Positions 43,168 through 52,624 of a stretch of 64,000 bases of DNA are shown in pieces. The DNA comes from Eubacteriales Family XIII. Incertae Sedis bacterium. GTDB taxonomy: Bacteria; Bacillota; Clostridia; Peptostreptococcales; Anaerovoracaceae. Below the pieces are notes generated by a model. It searched no databases and was not told the DNA's origin. It saw only the letters and a program-made list of their open reading frames with translations. The stretch is from NCBI GenBank assembly GCA_031272365.1, contig JAISTX010000066.1:33938-97937 (forward strand). The letters run 5' to 3'. Within the stretch, counting starts at the first letter, position 1. Each line of letters begins with the position of its first letter. The translations under genes were made by a program, and so were the position numbers.

Positions 43168-44901
43168 ATGAGCGACTTGGTCATAAAAAAGGAAGTTTAT
43201 AACGGCAAGGAATACGAGGTAGCCTACCGCAAGGCGCGCGAGCCCGTCGACCCCGAAGAGGGGCTCGACCTCTCGAAAGCGGAAGGCATCGACTCGACGG
43301 CGCACGGGTTCTGCGCGAAGTTCAACCAGCGCCTGTACATAGATGAGGACGGGATACTCTGCGAGCAGGACGTGCCGATGGCGCTGTCGGACGGGACCGT
43401 CATCTACTGCGACATCTACCGCAAGGAGGGCGAGGTGAACATCCCCGCGCTCGTGTCCTGGAGCTACTACGGCAAACGGCCCGGGGACGGCATGAGCGAA
43501 TGGCAGATCATGGGCGTGCCGCCGGGCACGGTCTCGCGCAAGGCCAAGTTTGAGTCGCCTGACCCGGGCTACTGGTGCCACTACGGGTTTGCGGTCGTGA
43601 ACGTGGACCCGCGCGGCGTGGGGCATTCGGGCGGCGACGTCAATATGTTCGGCGGGCAGGACGCCCGCGACGGGGCGGAGTTCATCGAATGGCTCGCGCA
43701 GCGCCACTGGTGCAACGGGCGCATCGGCATGAGCGGCAACTCGGGCGTCGCGATGCCGCAGCTTCGGATCGCCGCGCTCCAGCCGCCGCACCTGGCCTGC
43801 ATCGCGCCGTGGGAGCAGACGAACGACATCTACGGCGAGTCCATCTACGAGGGCGGCATCCCGGCGCTGTCGTTCAACGAGTTCATCATCAGCTCCATCA
43901 CGGGGCCGGGGCTCGTCGACGACCTCGTCGAGAACGGCAGGCGCTACCCGCTGTTCAACGACTACTGGGCGGACAAAAGCCCCGACACGAGCAAGATCAA
44001 GATCCCCGTGTACATGACGCTTTCGTATCACCATTTCCACTGCCACGGATCCATCACGGCGTTCCGCAAGATCCGCTCGACGCGCAAATGGATGCGCATG
44101 CACCGCGAGCAGGAATGGCCGGATCAGTTCACGCCGAAGAACCTGGACGACCTGCGCCGGTTTTTCGAACGCTACCTGAAGGAGATCCACAACGGCTGGG
44201 AGATGACGCCGCGCTACCGCATCGAGGTCATGGACGCCTATGACATCAACTACGAGACGGACCGGCCGGAGAAGGAGTTCCCGCTGAAAAGGACGGAGTA
44301 CAAGAGGCTCTACCTCGATGCGTCCGCGAAGAAGCTCGCCAGCGAGCTGCCTGAGGTGCCGGCTTCCGTCTCCTACGACAGCGCGGAAGGCGAGGCCGAG
44401 TTTGACTTCGTGTTCGAAGAGGAGACCGAGGTGACCGGCTATATGTACGCGCGGCTCTGGGTCGAGTCGCAGGAGCACGACGAGATGGATCTCTTCATCA
44501 ATGTCAGGAAGATCGGCGAGGACGGCGAGTGGCTGCCCAACTTCATCCTCGGGGAACCGCACCCCGGGTCGTGGGGCAAGCTCAGGGTCTCGCACCGGGA
44601 GCTTGACGAGGATCGGACGACGAAGTTCGAGCCATGGCACCCGCACACGAGCGAGCAGAAGCTGAAGAAGGGCGAGATCGTCCCGGTAGACATCGCCATC
44701 GTGCCGTCGTCGCGCATCTTCCACGCGGGGCAGGGCATCCGGCTCCAGATCGCGGGGCGGTACATCCGCGAGGGGTGGTTTGAGCCTCTGTCGTGGGAGA
44801 CGGACAACAAAGGGGCGCACATCATCCATTCCGGCGGGGGCTACGACTCGTTCCTGCAGATACCGGTGATCCCGCCGAAATACGGCTACAGGTACCGCTG
44901 A
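43168..44901 (+). CDS. CocE/NonD-family alpha/beta hydrolase
   Basis: This 577-residue protein has the X-Pro dipeptidyl-peptidase S15/CocE layout. The hydrolase domain contains VNVDPRGVGHSGGDVNMFGG and the nucleophile elbow in RIGMSGNSGVAMPQLRIAAL. A cap domain follows, and a C-terminal jelly-roll begins near residue 400 (EETEVTGYMYARLWVESQEH, DIAIVPSSRIFHAGQGIRLQ). Family members hydrolyse esters, amides or acylated compounds such as cocaine and cephalosporins. No signal peptide is seen. In this context it may split an ester, amide or carrier-bound acyl group; this is inference. ATG 43168 has GGGGAG upstream. Confidence 0.88.
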   Translation: MSDLVIKKEVYNGKEYEVAYRKAREPVDPEEGLDLSKAEGIDSTAHGFCAKFNQRLYIDEDGILCEQDVPMALSDGTVIYCDIYRKEGEVNIPALVSWSYYGKRPGDGMSEWQIMGVPPGTVSRKAKFESPDPGYWCHYGFAVVNVDPRGVGHSGGDVNMFGGQDARDGAEFIEWLAQRHWCNGRIGMSGNSGVAMPQLRIAALQPPHLACIAPWEQTNDIYGESIYEGGIPALSFNEFIISSITGPGLVDDLVENGRRYPLFNDYWADKSPDTSKIKIPVYMTLSYHHFHCHGSITAFRKIRSTRKWMRMHREQEWPDQFTPKNLDDLRRFFERYLKEIHNGWEMTPRYRIEVMDAYDINYETDRPEKEFPLKRTEYKRLYLDASAKKLASELPEVPASVSYDSAEGEAEFDFVFEEETEVTGYMYARLWVESQEHDEMDLFINVRKIGEDGEWLPNFILGEPHPGSWGKLRVSHRELDEDRTTKFEPWHPHTSEQKLKKGEIVPVDIAIVPSSRIFHAGQGIRLQIAGRYIREGWFEPLSWETDNKGAHIIHSGGGYDSFLQIPVIPPKYGYRYR

Positions 44902-44926
44902 CGTTTTGGGAACGGAGGGACAAGAG

Positions 44927-46411
44927 ATGAAGCAGATGGACACAGATATCATCGTGGTGGCGGGCGGGCTCTCGGGCCTGGCCGCCGCTGTGGCGTCCGC
45001 CGAAAAAGGCGCGAAGGTCATCGTGTTTGAGAAGGCGAACGCGACGGGCGGGGCCGCCAATATGGGCATGGGCCCGCTCGGCATCGGCTCGCGGATACAG
45101 AAGGACCAGATGGTCACGATCACGCCGGGCGAGGCGCTGCGGAAGCATATGTATTTCACGCATTGCAAGGTGGATTTGCGGATCGTGCGCGAATATTATT
45201 TCAAATCGGGCGAGACGATCGACTGGCTGCAGGATATGGGCGTCCGGTTTGCCGGGGCGCAGCGCGCGTTCAGCGCGCCCGAGGCGACGCGGGCCTACTC
45301 CGACGGCGAGTTTACGTGGCACGTCGTGATCGCGGACGACGGCACGGTCGGCCCCAGGAGCGCCACGTCGATGACGTCGGCGCTGACCCGGCGCGCGAAG
45401 GAGCTGGGCGTGGAGTTCCTGCTCGAGACCCCCGTGAAGGAGCTCATCACGGAGGACGGCGAGGTGGTCGGCGTGCGCGCCGTGGCTGCGGACGGCGAGG
45501 AGATCGAATGCACGGGCGGGGCGGTGATCCTCGCGACCGGCGGTTTCGGCGCGAACCCGCAGATGATCCAGGAGCAGACGGGGTTCGAGTTTGGGAAGAC
45601 CATCTACAATTTCGCGATCCCCGGCATGGCCGGCGACGGCATCAAGATGGCTTGGGCCGCCGGCGCGGGGCGCACGGAGTGCACGATGGAGCTCATGTAC
45701 CAGCTCCCGGACAACATGAACCATTTCGTGCTCGACGGCGCGTTCCGCCAGCCCTGCCTGTGGGTCAACCGGCTCGGCGAGCGGTTCATCCCCGAGGACT
45801 CCATCGCGAACACGACGTTCACGGGCAACGCCATCGCGGCGCAGCCGGGGAAGATCTGCTACGCGATCTTCGACGACGTGCTGCTGGCGCATTACAAGAA
45901 GGACGGCGGCGACATCCCGTCCCACGTGCACCCGCACGACCTCTACGACCTGTTCGACGAGGAGTGGGCGCGAGACCTCGCTGCGGGCTACGAGCCGATC
46001 TGCGAGGCGGGCAGCTGGGAGGAGCTCGCCGAGAAGGCGGGCATAGACAAGGACGGGCTGCTGGGCACGGTCGCGCTGTACAACGCCGACTGCGAAAAGG
46101 GCTACGACAGCATCTTCGAAAAGGACCGGCGCTACCTCCAGAAGCTCGGGGAAGGGAAGCTGTACTGCTGCCGGCAGAACGTCGGCGCCTACGGCTCGCT
46201 CGGCGGCATCCTCATCAACTACAAGATGGAGGCCTTGACGCCGGACTACGAGCCGATCCCCGGCCTGTACGCGGTCGGCACGGATTCGTGCAACATCTTC
46301 GGCGACAGCTACCCGTTCATCTTCCCCGGCAACACGATGGGCTGGTGCCTGAACAGCGGCCGCATCGCAGCCGAAAACGCAATGGACTTTGTGTTTGTAA
46401 CGGAAGAGTGA
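44927..46411 (+). CDS. Fumarate-reductase-like FAD flavoprotein
   Basis: A 494-residue flavoenzyme of the fumarate/urocanate/3-oxosteroid reductase group. The FAD site is VVAGGLSGLAAAVASAEKGA followed by EKANATGGAANMGMGPLG; GGAVILATGGFGANPQMIQE and the closing GDSYPFIFPGNTMGWCLNSG are typical. There is no signal peptide, heme domain or covalent FMN site, so electrons must come from a separate donor, perhaps the flavodoxin-like or NuoG/GltD-type proteins nearby. It probably reduces a C=C bond or oxidises the reverse. ATG 44927 follows GGAGG by eight bases. Confidence 0.88.
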   Translation: MKQMDTDIIVVAGGLSGLAAAVASAEKGAKVIVFEKANATGGAANMGMGPLGIGSRIQKDQMVTITPGEALRKHMYFTHCKVDLRIVREYYFKSGETIDWLQDMGVRFAGAQRAFSAPEATRAYSDGEFTWHVVIADDGTVGPRSATSMTSALTRRAKELGVEFLLETPVKELITEDGEVVGVRAVAADGEEIECTGGAVILATGGFGANPQMIQEQTGFEFGKTIYNFAIPGMAGDGIKMAWAAGAGRTECTMELMYQLPDNMNHFVLDGAFRQPCLWVNRLGERFIPEDSIANTTFTGNAIAAQPGKICYAIFDDVLLAHYKKDGGDIPSHVHPHDLYDLFDEEWARDLAAGYEPICEAGSWEELAEKAGIDKDGLLGTVALYNADCEKGYDSIFEKDRRYLQKLGEGKLYCCRQNVGAYGSLGGILINYKMEALTPDYEPIPGLYAVGTDSCNIFGDSYPFIFPGNTMGWCLNSGRIAAENAMDFVFVTEE

Positions 46412-46426
46412 TATTTGATTTCTGAC

Positions 46427-46861
46427 TCAGCGGCGGCGTCTGCGGACCAGGTTCTGCGGCGGCGCCGCTCGGTTTGTGGCGAAGCCGGGGCAGATGCCCT
46501 TTTGGCACCTCCGGCGGACCAGATGGTCGCTCCAGGCCTCTTCGTGGAGGTCCATGGATGCGGCGACCAGCGCGGCGACGTGCTCGCTCATCGCGCAGTC
46601 CGACGCGATCAGGATGTTTTTGCAGAGCTGGCGCAGCAGCGCCAGGTCGCCCTCGCGGGCCTTGTTCATCGAGGCGGCTTCCGTGATCAGCGCAAGCTGC
46701 GCGAGCCCGTTCCGGCAAAAGGTGCCCTTGCCGCAGGCCATCGCGCGCCCGGCTGCGGCGATGCGCCCCGCTTCGAAAACCGGGCAGGCGCCGTCCGGGA
46801 GCCGCTCGAAATAGCCCGCCTCCGGAAGCCCTTCGCCCGTGATGTCACAAATGTGTTTCAT
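46427..46861 (-). CDS. Small NuoF C-terminal-like Fe-S subunit
   Basis: A 144-residue protein. ACGKGTFCRNGLAQLALITE lines up with the SCGKCTPCREG cluster motif of NuoF/HymB, and ASDCAMSEHVAALVAASMDL and SDHLVRRRCQKGICPGF with the rest of that domain. The second cluster cysteine is a glycine here, leaving three of the usual four. The FMN and NADH domains of NuoF are absent. I start at ATG 46861 with GAGAGG nine bases upstream; the frame runs further but overlaps the preceding gene. It is 13 bases after the NuoG/GltD-like gene and must be its partner. Confidence 0.7.
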   Translation of the reverse strand: MKHICDITGEGLPEAGYFERLPDGACPVFEAGRIAAAGRAMACGKGTFCRNGLAQLALITEAASMNKAREGDLALLRQLCKNILIASDCAMSEHVAALVAASMDLHEEAWSDHLVRRRCQKGICPGFATNRAAPPQNLVRRRRR

Positions 46862-46874
46862 TGCAAAAATCCTC

Positions 46875-48932
46875 TCATGCCGAATAATGGTTGCAGAACA
46901 AAACCGGGCGGATGCCCGTGCGGAGGTCGCAGAGCAGGCACCGGTCGCATTCCGTGATCTCCTCCGTGCGCTTAAGCGCCGCGAAGCCGGGGAGGACGCC
47001 GATCTCCCCCGGGAAGTCCTCTTTGTCCACGAGGGTCTCCGTGATGTCGCCGTCGCCGCCGAGGAAGCGGTCGATGGCCTCCGCCGCTTTGCGCCCCTCC
47101 GCGACCGCGTCGATGACGGCCTTCGTGCCTGTGACGGCGTCGCCGGCGGCGAAGACGCCGGGCGCCGAAGTCTGCCCATCGTCCGCCGTGTCCGGGTAGC
47201 CGGCCCTGTTCAGCGCGATGCCGAAATCCTCCTTGAGTGCGCATTTCTGCCCGGCGGCGAAGATCACGACATCGGCCGGGAGGGTCTCTTCGGTGCCGGG
47301 GATCGCCTCCACAGCGAGGCCTTCCGCGCCGAAGCTGAAACGGCGGATGCCCTGCACGGACACGCCGGATGCGCGGCCGTCCTTCTCCGCAACCGCAAGG
47401 AAGGTCTTTGACGGAAGGATGCGCACGCCTTCCGCGGCGCCATCCTCGATCTCTTCTTTGTCCGCGAGCATCTCCCCGCGCGCCTCGAGGCACAGCAGCG
47501 TGACATCGGCGCCGCGCCGGGCCGCCGTCCTGGCCGCGTCGAACGCGACATTGCCGCCGCCGAGGACGCAGACTTTCGTGCCCGGCTCTGTGCCGGGGAT
47601 TGCCGCAGCCCCCCCGGGTTCCGCCGCCGCGTGGAGAAACTCCAGCGCGGTGAGCGTGCCGGGCAGATCCGCCCCCGGGATGGGCAGCCGCTTGCCCTGC
47701 GCCGCGCCGACGGCGACGAGGACTGCGTCGAACCCTTCCTCGCGCAGACCGGCGGCGTTTGCCACTTCGGCGCCTGTCTTCAGTTCGATGCCGCAGGCGA
47801 GCATGTCTGTTATTTCATCTTCCAATAGAGCGGCGGGGAGGCGGTAGGGCGGGATGCCGTAGGCGAGCATGCCGCCCGGCCGCGCCTCGCGTTCATAGAC
47901 CGTCACCGCATGCCCCTGCTTCCTGAGGTAGTAGGCGGCCGTCAGCCCGCACGGGCCCGCCCCGACCACGGCGACGCGCCGTCCGGTATCGGGCCGGACG
48001 CGCTCGCGCGCTTTCCAGGCTCTCTCCGTATCGCGCTCCACGGCGAGGCGCTTGGTGTTCCTGACGGCGAGCGCCTCGTCGAGGCCGCTGCGCTTGCAGC
48101 GCTTCTCGCAGTAGGCGGTGCATACGTGGCCGAGCACGCCGGGCAGGGGGATTTTTTCGCGTATGACGGCGACCGCGTCCGAGTAGCGGCCCTCGCGGGC
48201 GTACCGGAGGTAGCGCGGGATGTCCGTATGCACGGGGCATTCCGCCTTGCAGGGCACGAGCGCCTCGCGGCGGGGCAGGTCGTCGCGGAAAATGCCGAGC
48301 CTGTCCTGCAGCGCGCCTGTGGGGCAGACCTCCACGCAGGCGCCGCAGAAGCGGCAATCCGTCTCCTTGAGCGGCGCGTCGCCCTCCGTGCCCACATAGG
48401 TCTCCTGTTCGCTATGGTTGTAGCGGAGCGCGCCGATGCCGCGCACGTCCTTGCATATGCGGATGCACCGGCCGCAGCAGATGCAGCGCTCCATCTCCCG
48501 GTCTATGAGCGGGTTGTCCGCGTTCACGCCGATCATGCGGCGCCGGATTTCGCGCATGCGGACGCCGGTGGCCGACAGGTACTGCATGAGGGCTTGGAAC
48601 TCGCATTTCAGATACATGCGGCAGCCGGTGCATTCCTTTGGGTGGTCGGCAAGCAAAAGCTCTATGGACATCGTCCTCAGCTCGTCGATGGCGGCGGAGC
48701 GCGTGGCGATCTCCATGCCATCCTCCAGCTCCGTGTTGCAGGCGGTCCGGAGCTCCGGCCCGCCCCCGCCGGCACGCCTGACCTCCACGGTGCACAGCTT
48801 ACAGCCGCCCTGCGGCTCGAGGTCCGGGTGCGCGCACAGATGCGGGATGTAGATGCCCGCGGACAGCGCGGCATCCAGGATGGACACGCCGGGTGCGCTC
48901 TCTATGAAGGTTCCGTTGACTGTCGCTTTCAT
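46875..48932 (-). CDS. NuoG-like/GltD-like Fe-S flavoprotein (electron-bifurcating or NAD(P)H:acceptor module)
   Basis: A 685-residue electron-transfer protein with domains in this order: [2Fe-2S] ferredoxin (IPHLCAHPDLEPQGGCKLCT, Cys also in RTACNTE), a His-Cys cluster region (DHPKECTGCRMYLKCEFQAL), two [4Fe-4S] sites (CICCGRCIRICK, CRFCGACVEVCP), then a glutamate-synthase-small-subunit-like part with AECPVHTDIPRYLRYAREG, FAD motif VAVVGAGPCGLTAAYYLRKQ and NADPH motif VCVLGGGNVAFDAARTAARR. A last Cys-x2-Cys pair is near the C-terminus. It probably shuttles electrons between NAD(P)H and ferredoxin or a reductase of this cluster. ATG 48932 is preferred over GTG 48935. Confidence 0.88.
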   Translation of the reverse strand: MKATVNGTFIESAPGVSILDAALSAGIYIPHLCAHPDLEPQGGCKLCTVEVRRAGGGGPELRTACNTELEDGMEIATRSAAIDELRTMSIELLLADHPKECTGCRMYLKCEFQALMQYLSATGVRMREIRRRMIGVNADNPLIDREMERCICCGRCIRICKDVRGIGALRYNHSEQETYVGTEGDAPLKETDCRFCGACVEVCPTGALQDRLGIFRDDLPRREALVPCKAECPVHTDIPRYLRYAREGRYSDAVAVIREKIPLPGVLGHVCTAYCEKRCKRSGLDEALAVRNTKRLAVERDTERAWKARERVRPDTGRRVAVVGAGPCGLTAAYYLRKQGHAVTVYEREARPGGMLAYGIPPYRLPAALLEDEITDMLACGIELKTGAEVANAAGLREEGFDAVLVAVGAAQGKRLPIPGADLPGTLTALEFLHAAAEPGGAAAIPGTEPGTKVCVLGGGNVAFDAARTAARRGADVTLLCLEARGEMLADKEEIEDGAAEGVRILPSKTFLAVAEKDGRASGVSVQGIRRFSFGAEGLAVEAIPGTEETLPADVVIFAAGQKCALKEDFGIALNRAGYPDTADDGQTSAPGVFAAGDAVTGTKAVIDAVAEGRKAAEAIDRFLGGDGDITETLVDKEDFPGEIGVLPGFAALKRTEEITECDRCLLCDLRTGIRPVLFCNHYSA

Positions 48933-49060
48933 CACTCAAACTATAGCGCATGGCGCGCGTGCGCGGGCATATCAAAACAGAATGCTTCTCATGCAATCGC
49001 GAGATTTTTCTTGAGAATGCTTTCAAATATACTGCAAGCAGAGGGAGGCGGAGGTGCGCA

Positions 49061-50068
49061 ATGAATAGTCAGTTGATCAATGGGCTTATCGAGAAAGCCG
49101 CGAAAAACCCGCAGAGGATCATATTCCCGGAGCCAGGCGAGGAGAAGATATTGCAGGCGGCGGCGCGGCTCGTGGAGCTCGGCGTGGCGCATCCGGCCTT
49201 TATAGGCAGCGGGGCCGCGGTGGAAGCATTCGCGGAGGGCATTGGCGTTGGTACCAAGGGGTTTTCGTACATCGACCACACGGACGAAAACGTGGTGCGC
49301 CACTACGTGGAACGCTATCTATCCGAATCCTCGCTCTTCTCCGAGAAGGCGCTGTACCGCAAATTCAAGGACCCTTTGAACTTCGGCGCGGCCGTCGTCA
49401 AGCTCGGCGACGGCGACTGCCTTGCGGCGGGCCATCTGTACTCCACCGGCGATGTCGTGGTCTCGGCGATGAGCTTCATCGGGGTGCAGAGCGGATTGAA
49501 TACGATATCGAGCCTCGGCATCGTCGAGGCACCCCGCTTTGAGGGCGCGGACGGGAATGTGTTTGCGATCGCGGACTGCGCGGTCAACCAGGAGCCCGAT
49601 GCCGAAGCCCTCGCCGACATCGCGTTCGCGACGGCGCAGACCGTGCATGCCTTGCTCGGCTTGGAGGCGCGGGTCGCCATGCTCTCCTTCTCCACGGACG
49701 GAAGCGCGGAGGGGGCGCCCGTCGACAAGGTCCGAGAGGCGGTGCGCATCGCAAACGAAAAATGGCCCCAGCTCGCGGTGGACGGGGAGTTCCAGCTCGA
49801 CACGGCGCTGCTCCCGGCGGTGGCCGGGCGGAAAATGAAACGGGAGAGCCGCGTCGCGGGCCGGGCGAATATCATCGTGTTCCCCAGCCTCGAAGCGGGG
49901 AATATCGGCGTGAAGCTGATACAGATTTTCGGGGAGGCGCTCGCGCACGGCCCGATGCTGCAGGGGTTCGAGAAGCCTGTGACCGACTTTTCGCGCAGCG
50001 CGCCGCTCGACGAAATCGTGGGGAACCTCATCATGCTCGTCGTGCACGCTGGCCGGGAGAGGGGGTGA
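49061..50068 (+). CDS. Phosphate acyltransferase (Ptb/Pta family)
   Basis: A 335-residue enzyme swapping CoA for phosphate on an acyl group. RIIFPEPGEEKILQAAARLV, FGAAVVKLGDGDCLAAGHLY, DGEFQLDTALLPAVAGRKM and ANIIVFPSLEAGNIGVKLIQ are the PTA/PTB core motifs. A butyrate-type kinase follows immediately, so phosphate butyryltransferase or a branched/aryl-acyl equivalent is more likely than acetyltransferase. The start ATG has GGAGG six bases upstream. The pair would make ATP from the acyl-CoA end product of the region. Confidence 0.88.
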   Translation: MNSQLINGLIEKAAKNPQRIIFPEPGEEKILQAAARLVELGVAHPAFIGSGAAVEAFAEGIGVGTKGFSYIDHTDENVVRHYVERYLSESSLFSEKALYRKFKDPLNFGAAVVKLGDGDCLAAGHLYSTGDVVVSAMSFIGVQSGLNTISSLGIVEAPRFEGADGNVFAIADCAVNQEPDAEALADIAFATAQTVHALLGLEARVAMLSFSTDGSAEGAPVDKVREAVRIANEKWPQLAVDGEFQLDTALLPAVAGRKMKRESRVAGRANIIVFPSLEAGNIGVKLIQIFGEALAHGPMLQGFEKPVTDFSRSAPLDEIVGNLIMLVVHAGRERG

Positions 50069-50073
50069 AGGCG

Positions 50074-51192
50074 ATGGCGGAGGCGCTGAAGATCCTGGCG
50101 GTCAACCCCGGCTCCACTTCGACGAAGGTGGCGCTGTTTGTCGGCGAAGAGGAGGTTTTTTCCGAGAACATCATGCACGACGCGGGGAAGCTCTCGGAGT
50201 TTGAAACGATCAGCGACCAGCTTCCCTACCGCACGGAGACGATCCTTGCGGTGCTCGCGGAAAACGGCGTGGACCCGGCGGAGGCGGACGCCTATGCGGC
50301 GAACGGCGGCGGCCTTTTGGCGCTGTGCGGGGGCGTGTACCAGGTGAACGGCATATTGCGCGAGCACGCGCGCATCGGCGCGAACGGGGTCCAGCACCCC
50401 AATATGCTCGCGGCGCAGATCATCGGGGCCTTCGCGGACAAGTACGGCAAGCCGGCGTTCATCGTCAACCCGCCGGACGTCGATGAGCTGTGCGACCTCG
50501 CGCGCGTCACGGGCCTCAAGGGCGTCTACCGCCGCAGCCGGGCGCACCCGCTCAACCACAAGGAGATGGCGATCCGTTTCGCGGAGGCGCGCGGTCGGAA
50601 ATACGAAGAGCTCAACCTGATCGTCGCCCATGTCGGCGGCGGGGTCTCCGTCGCGGCCCACGAGCACGGCCTGATGGTGGACCAGAACGATGTGGTCGGG
50701 GGCGACGGGCCGATGGCGCCCACCCGCTGCGGCTCGATCCCGGTCGTCGACATCATCGACCTGTGCTTCAGCGGGCGGTATTCAAAGGAGGAGCTTCAGG
50801 ACAAGATGCAGAAGACCGGTGGGTTCGTGGACCACCTCGGCACCAGCGACGCGATCGAGGTGACGCGCCGCATCGAGGCGGGCGACCGGTACGCCAAGCT
50901 TGTCTTCGACGCGATGATCTACCAGATTTCAAAATCCATCGGCGCGATGGCGGCGGTGCTGAAAGGGCGCGTGGACGGCGTGATCCTGACGGGCGGCATC
51001 GCGTACAGCGAGTATCTCTCTCAGCGGATTTCCGAGTCGGTTTCGTGGATCGCGGACGTGTCTGTGATGCCGGGCGAGTCGGAAATGGCCGCACTCTCGG
51101 CAGGGGCCATCCGTGTGCTCACAGGCAGGGAAGCTGCACTGGAGTACACGGGCGTCCCCATTTGGAGCGGGTTCGATATGTTATTGCCCTGA
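50074..51192 (+). CDS. buk: Butyrate kinase family protein
   Basis: A 372-residue ASKHA-fold kinase making ATP from an acyl phosphate. ILAVNPGSTSTKVALFVGEE is the phosphate-1 signature of acetate and butyrate kinases; LNLIVAHVGGGVSVAAHEHG, DHLGTSDAIEVTRRIEAGD and VDGVILTGGIAYSEYLSQRI complete it and favour butyrate over acetate kinase. ATG 50074 has GAGGGGG eight bases upstream; GTG 50065, overlapping the previous stop, is an alternative. The true substrate may be another short or branched acyl phosphate. Confidence 0.92.
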   Translation: MAEALKILAVNPGSTSTKVALFVGEEEVFSENIMHDAGKLSEFETISDQLPYRTETILAVLAENGVDPAEADAYAANGGGLLALCGGVYQVNGILREHARIGANGVQHPNMLAAQIIGAFADKYGKPAFIVNPPDVDELCDLARVTGLKGVYRRSRAHPLNHKEMAIRFAEARGRKYEELNLIVAHVGGGVSVAAHEHGLMVDQNDVVGGDGPMAPTRCGSIPVVDIIDLCFSGRYSKEELQDKMQKTGGFVDHLGTSDAIEVTRRIEAGDRYAKLVFDAMIYQISKSIGAMAAVLKGRVDGVILTGGIAYSEYLSQRISESVSWIADVSVMPGESEMAALSAGAIRVLTGREAALEYTGVPIWSGFDMLLP

Positions 51193-51243
51193 TGCAATTT
51201 TCTATAGTTTTTTCTGCAAGGAATAGTGAAGAGGAGAATGGAT

Positions 51244-52611
51244 ATGGAAACGCAATACCCGAAATACAGATGGTTTGTCTGCGCCGTCATGGTGGTCGGC
51301 ACGGTGGCGCAGGGCATTTGCCTGATAGGGCCTTCGCCGATCGTGAACCTTGTGGACGGCGCCGGGAACCCGATCGGCATCGCGGCGCAGCTTGGGCTGA
51401 GCGTGGGCCAGGCCACGGGCCTGCTCATGGTGGCCTTCCAGGGCTTCGTCGTCGTAGGCGGCATCGTCGGGGGCATACTCGCCGACCGGATCGAGATGCC
51501 CAAGCTCTACCTGCTGTCGCTCATCCTCGTCATCGCCGGCGCGGCGATCCTCTTTGCCGCGGGGGATTCCGTGGCGCTCGCCGTAGTCGGCCGCGCGATC
51601 CAGGGGCTCGGGTCCGGCCCGATGATCGCATCGCTCGCCAGGCTTCTGGCGCTCTGGTTTCCGTCGAAGGAGAAGGGCATCGTCGCCGGCATCCAGGGCG
51701 CGGCGCTTTCGCTCGGCATCGCGCTCGGGCTGTCCATCGTTCCGCAGCTCTTCTATGCGCTCGGGAACAACTGGAACATGGCGCTCGCCATCCCCGGCAT
51801 CCTGGCTGCCGTCGCCCTCGTCCTGACCATCATCTGGAACTTCGGGCCCAAGCCCCCGGTGCAGGTCCAGGAGCAGATCAAGGTGGAGAGCGGCGCCGTC
51901 TCGGCCGGCGACATGTTCAAGCTCGCCGCGAAGACGCCCGTGTTCTACGCCTGCATCATCGTCTCGGTCTGCGCCTCGTGGATCCAGCAGGCGTACAACG
52001 ACCTGACGCCCGGCAACCTCGCGGGCCCGCCGGCCGAGGTCATCGCGGCGAACAACCTCGAAGGCGTAGCGGCAGGGCTCAACTACGGCGGCGTCGGCTC
52101 GGGCATGGCGATGGGGGCGCTCTCGATCGCCTTCCTCGTTGGGTCCTTGGTCAGCGGGTTTTTCTTCAACTTCGTCTTCAAGCAGAAGGCGCGAGTCATG
52201 CTGCCGGTCTGCTTCGTGATCACGGCGGCGTTCTGCGCGTCCGTCCTGTTCTTCAACCCGTTTGAGGGCAACGCGGGCGACACGGGCGTGCCCATCCCGG
52301 GAACGCTGCTCGTCTGCCTGATCATCGCGGGGTTCTTCATGGGGATGCCGAACGCGACCACGCAGGGCTACATCGCGAACAATTTCCCGGTGCAGATCAC
52401 GGGCAAGGTGGGCTCGCTCGCGATGAGCATCGGCATCGCCGGATCCGTGCTCGGCGTGGTGGTCGGCAGCATGGCGCTGCATGTCACGAACGCGTACAAC
52501 GTCTCCGTCGTCATCGTGAGCGTCGTCGGCGTCATCGGCGCCATCGTGGCGAGCATCGCGCTGAAGGGCGAGGCGGCGTTCAAGGCGCAGCAGTCGGCAG
52601 AAGTGGAATAG
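51244..52611 (+). CDS. MFS transporter 1
   Basis: A 455-residue, twelve-segment carrier. It begins WFVCAVMVVGTVAQGICLIG and has the loop 2-3 motif GGIVGGILADRIEMPK and GRAIQGLGSGPMIASLARLL in segment 4. A long central loop (about 205-230) separates the halves. I chose ATG 51244, seven bases after GAGGAG. The type resembles organic-acid/nitrate-like MFS carriers and it probably imports the acid metabolised by the cluster or exports its product. It is 51 bases after buk. Confidence 0.9.
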   Translation: METQYPKYRWFVCAVMVVGTVAQGICLIGPSPIVNLVDGAGNPIGIAAQLGLSVGQATGLLMVAFQGFVVVGGIVGGILADRIEMPKLYLLSLILVIAGAAILFAAGDSVALAVVGRAIQGLGSGPMIASLARLLALWFPSKEKGIVAGIQGAALSLGIALGLSIVPQLFYALGNNWNMALAIPGILAAVALVLTIIWNFGPKPPVQVQEQIKVESGAVSAGDMFKLAAKTPVFYACIIVSVCASWIQQAYNDLTPGNLAGPPAEVIAANNLEGVAAGLNYGGVGSGMAMGALSIAFLVGSLVSGFFFNFVFKQKARVMLPVCFVITAAFCASVLFFNPFEGNAGDTGVPIPGTLLVCLIIAGFFMGMPNATTQGYIANNFPVQITGKVGSLAMSIGIAGSVLGVVVGSMALHVTNAYNVSVVIVSVVGVIGAIVASIALKGEAAFKAQQSAEVE

Positions 52612-52624
52612 GAGGAGAGCACCG

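Noticed and set aside
46862..47179. Longer start for the mini-NuoF gene
   Set aside because: The extension overlaps the NuoG/GltD-like gene in another frame and has no homology; GAGAGG precedes ATG 46861.
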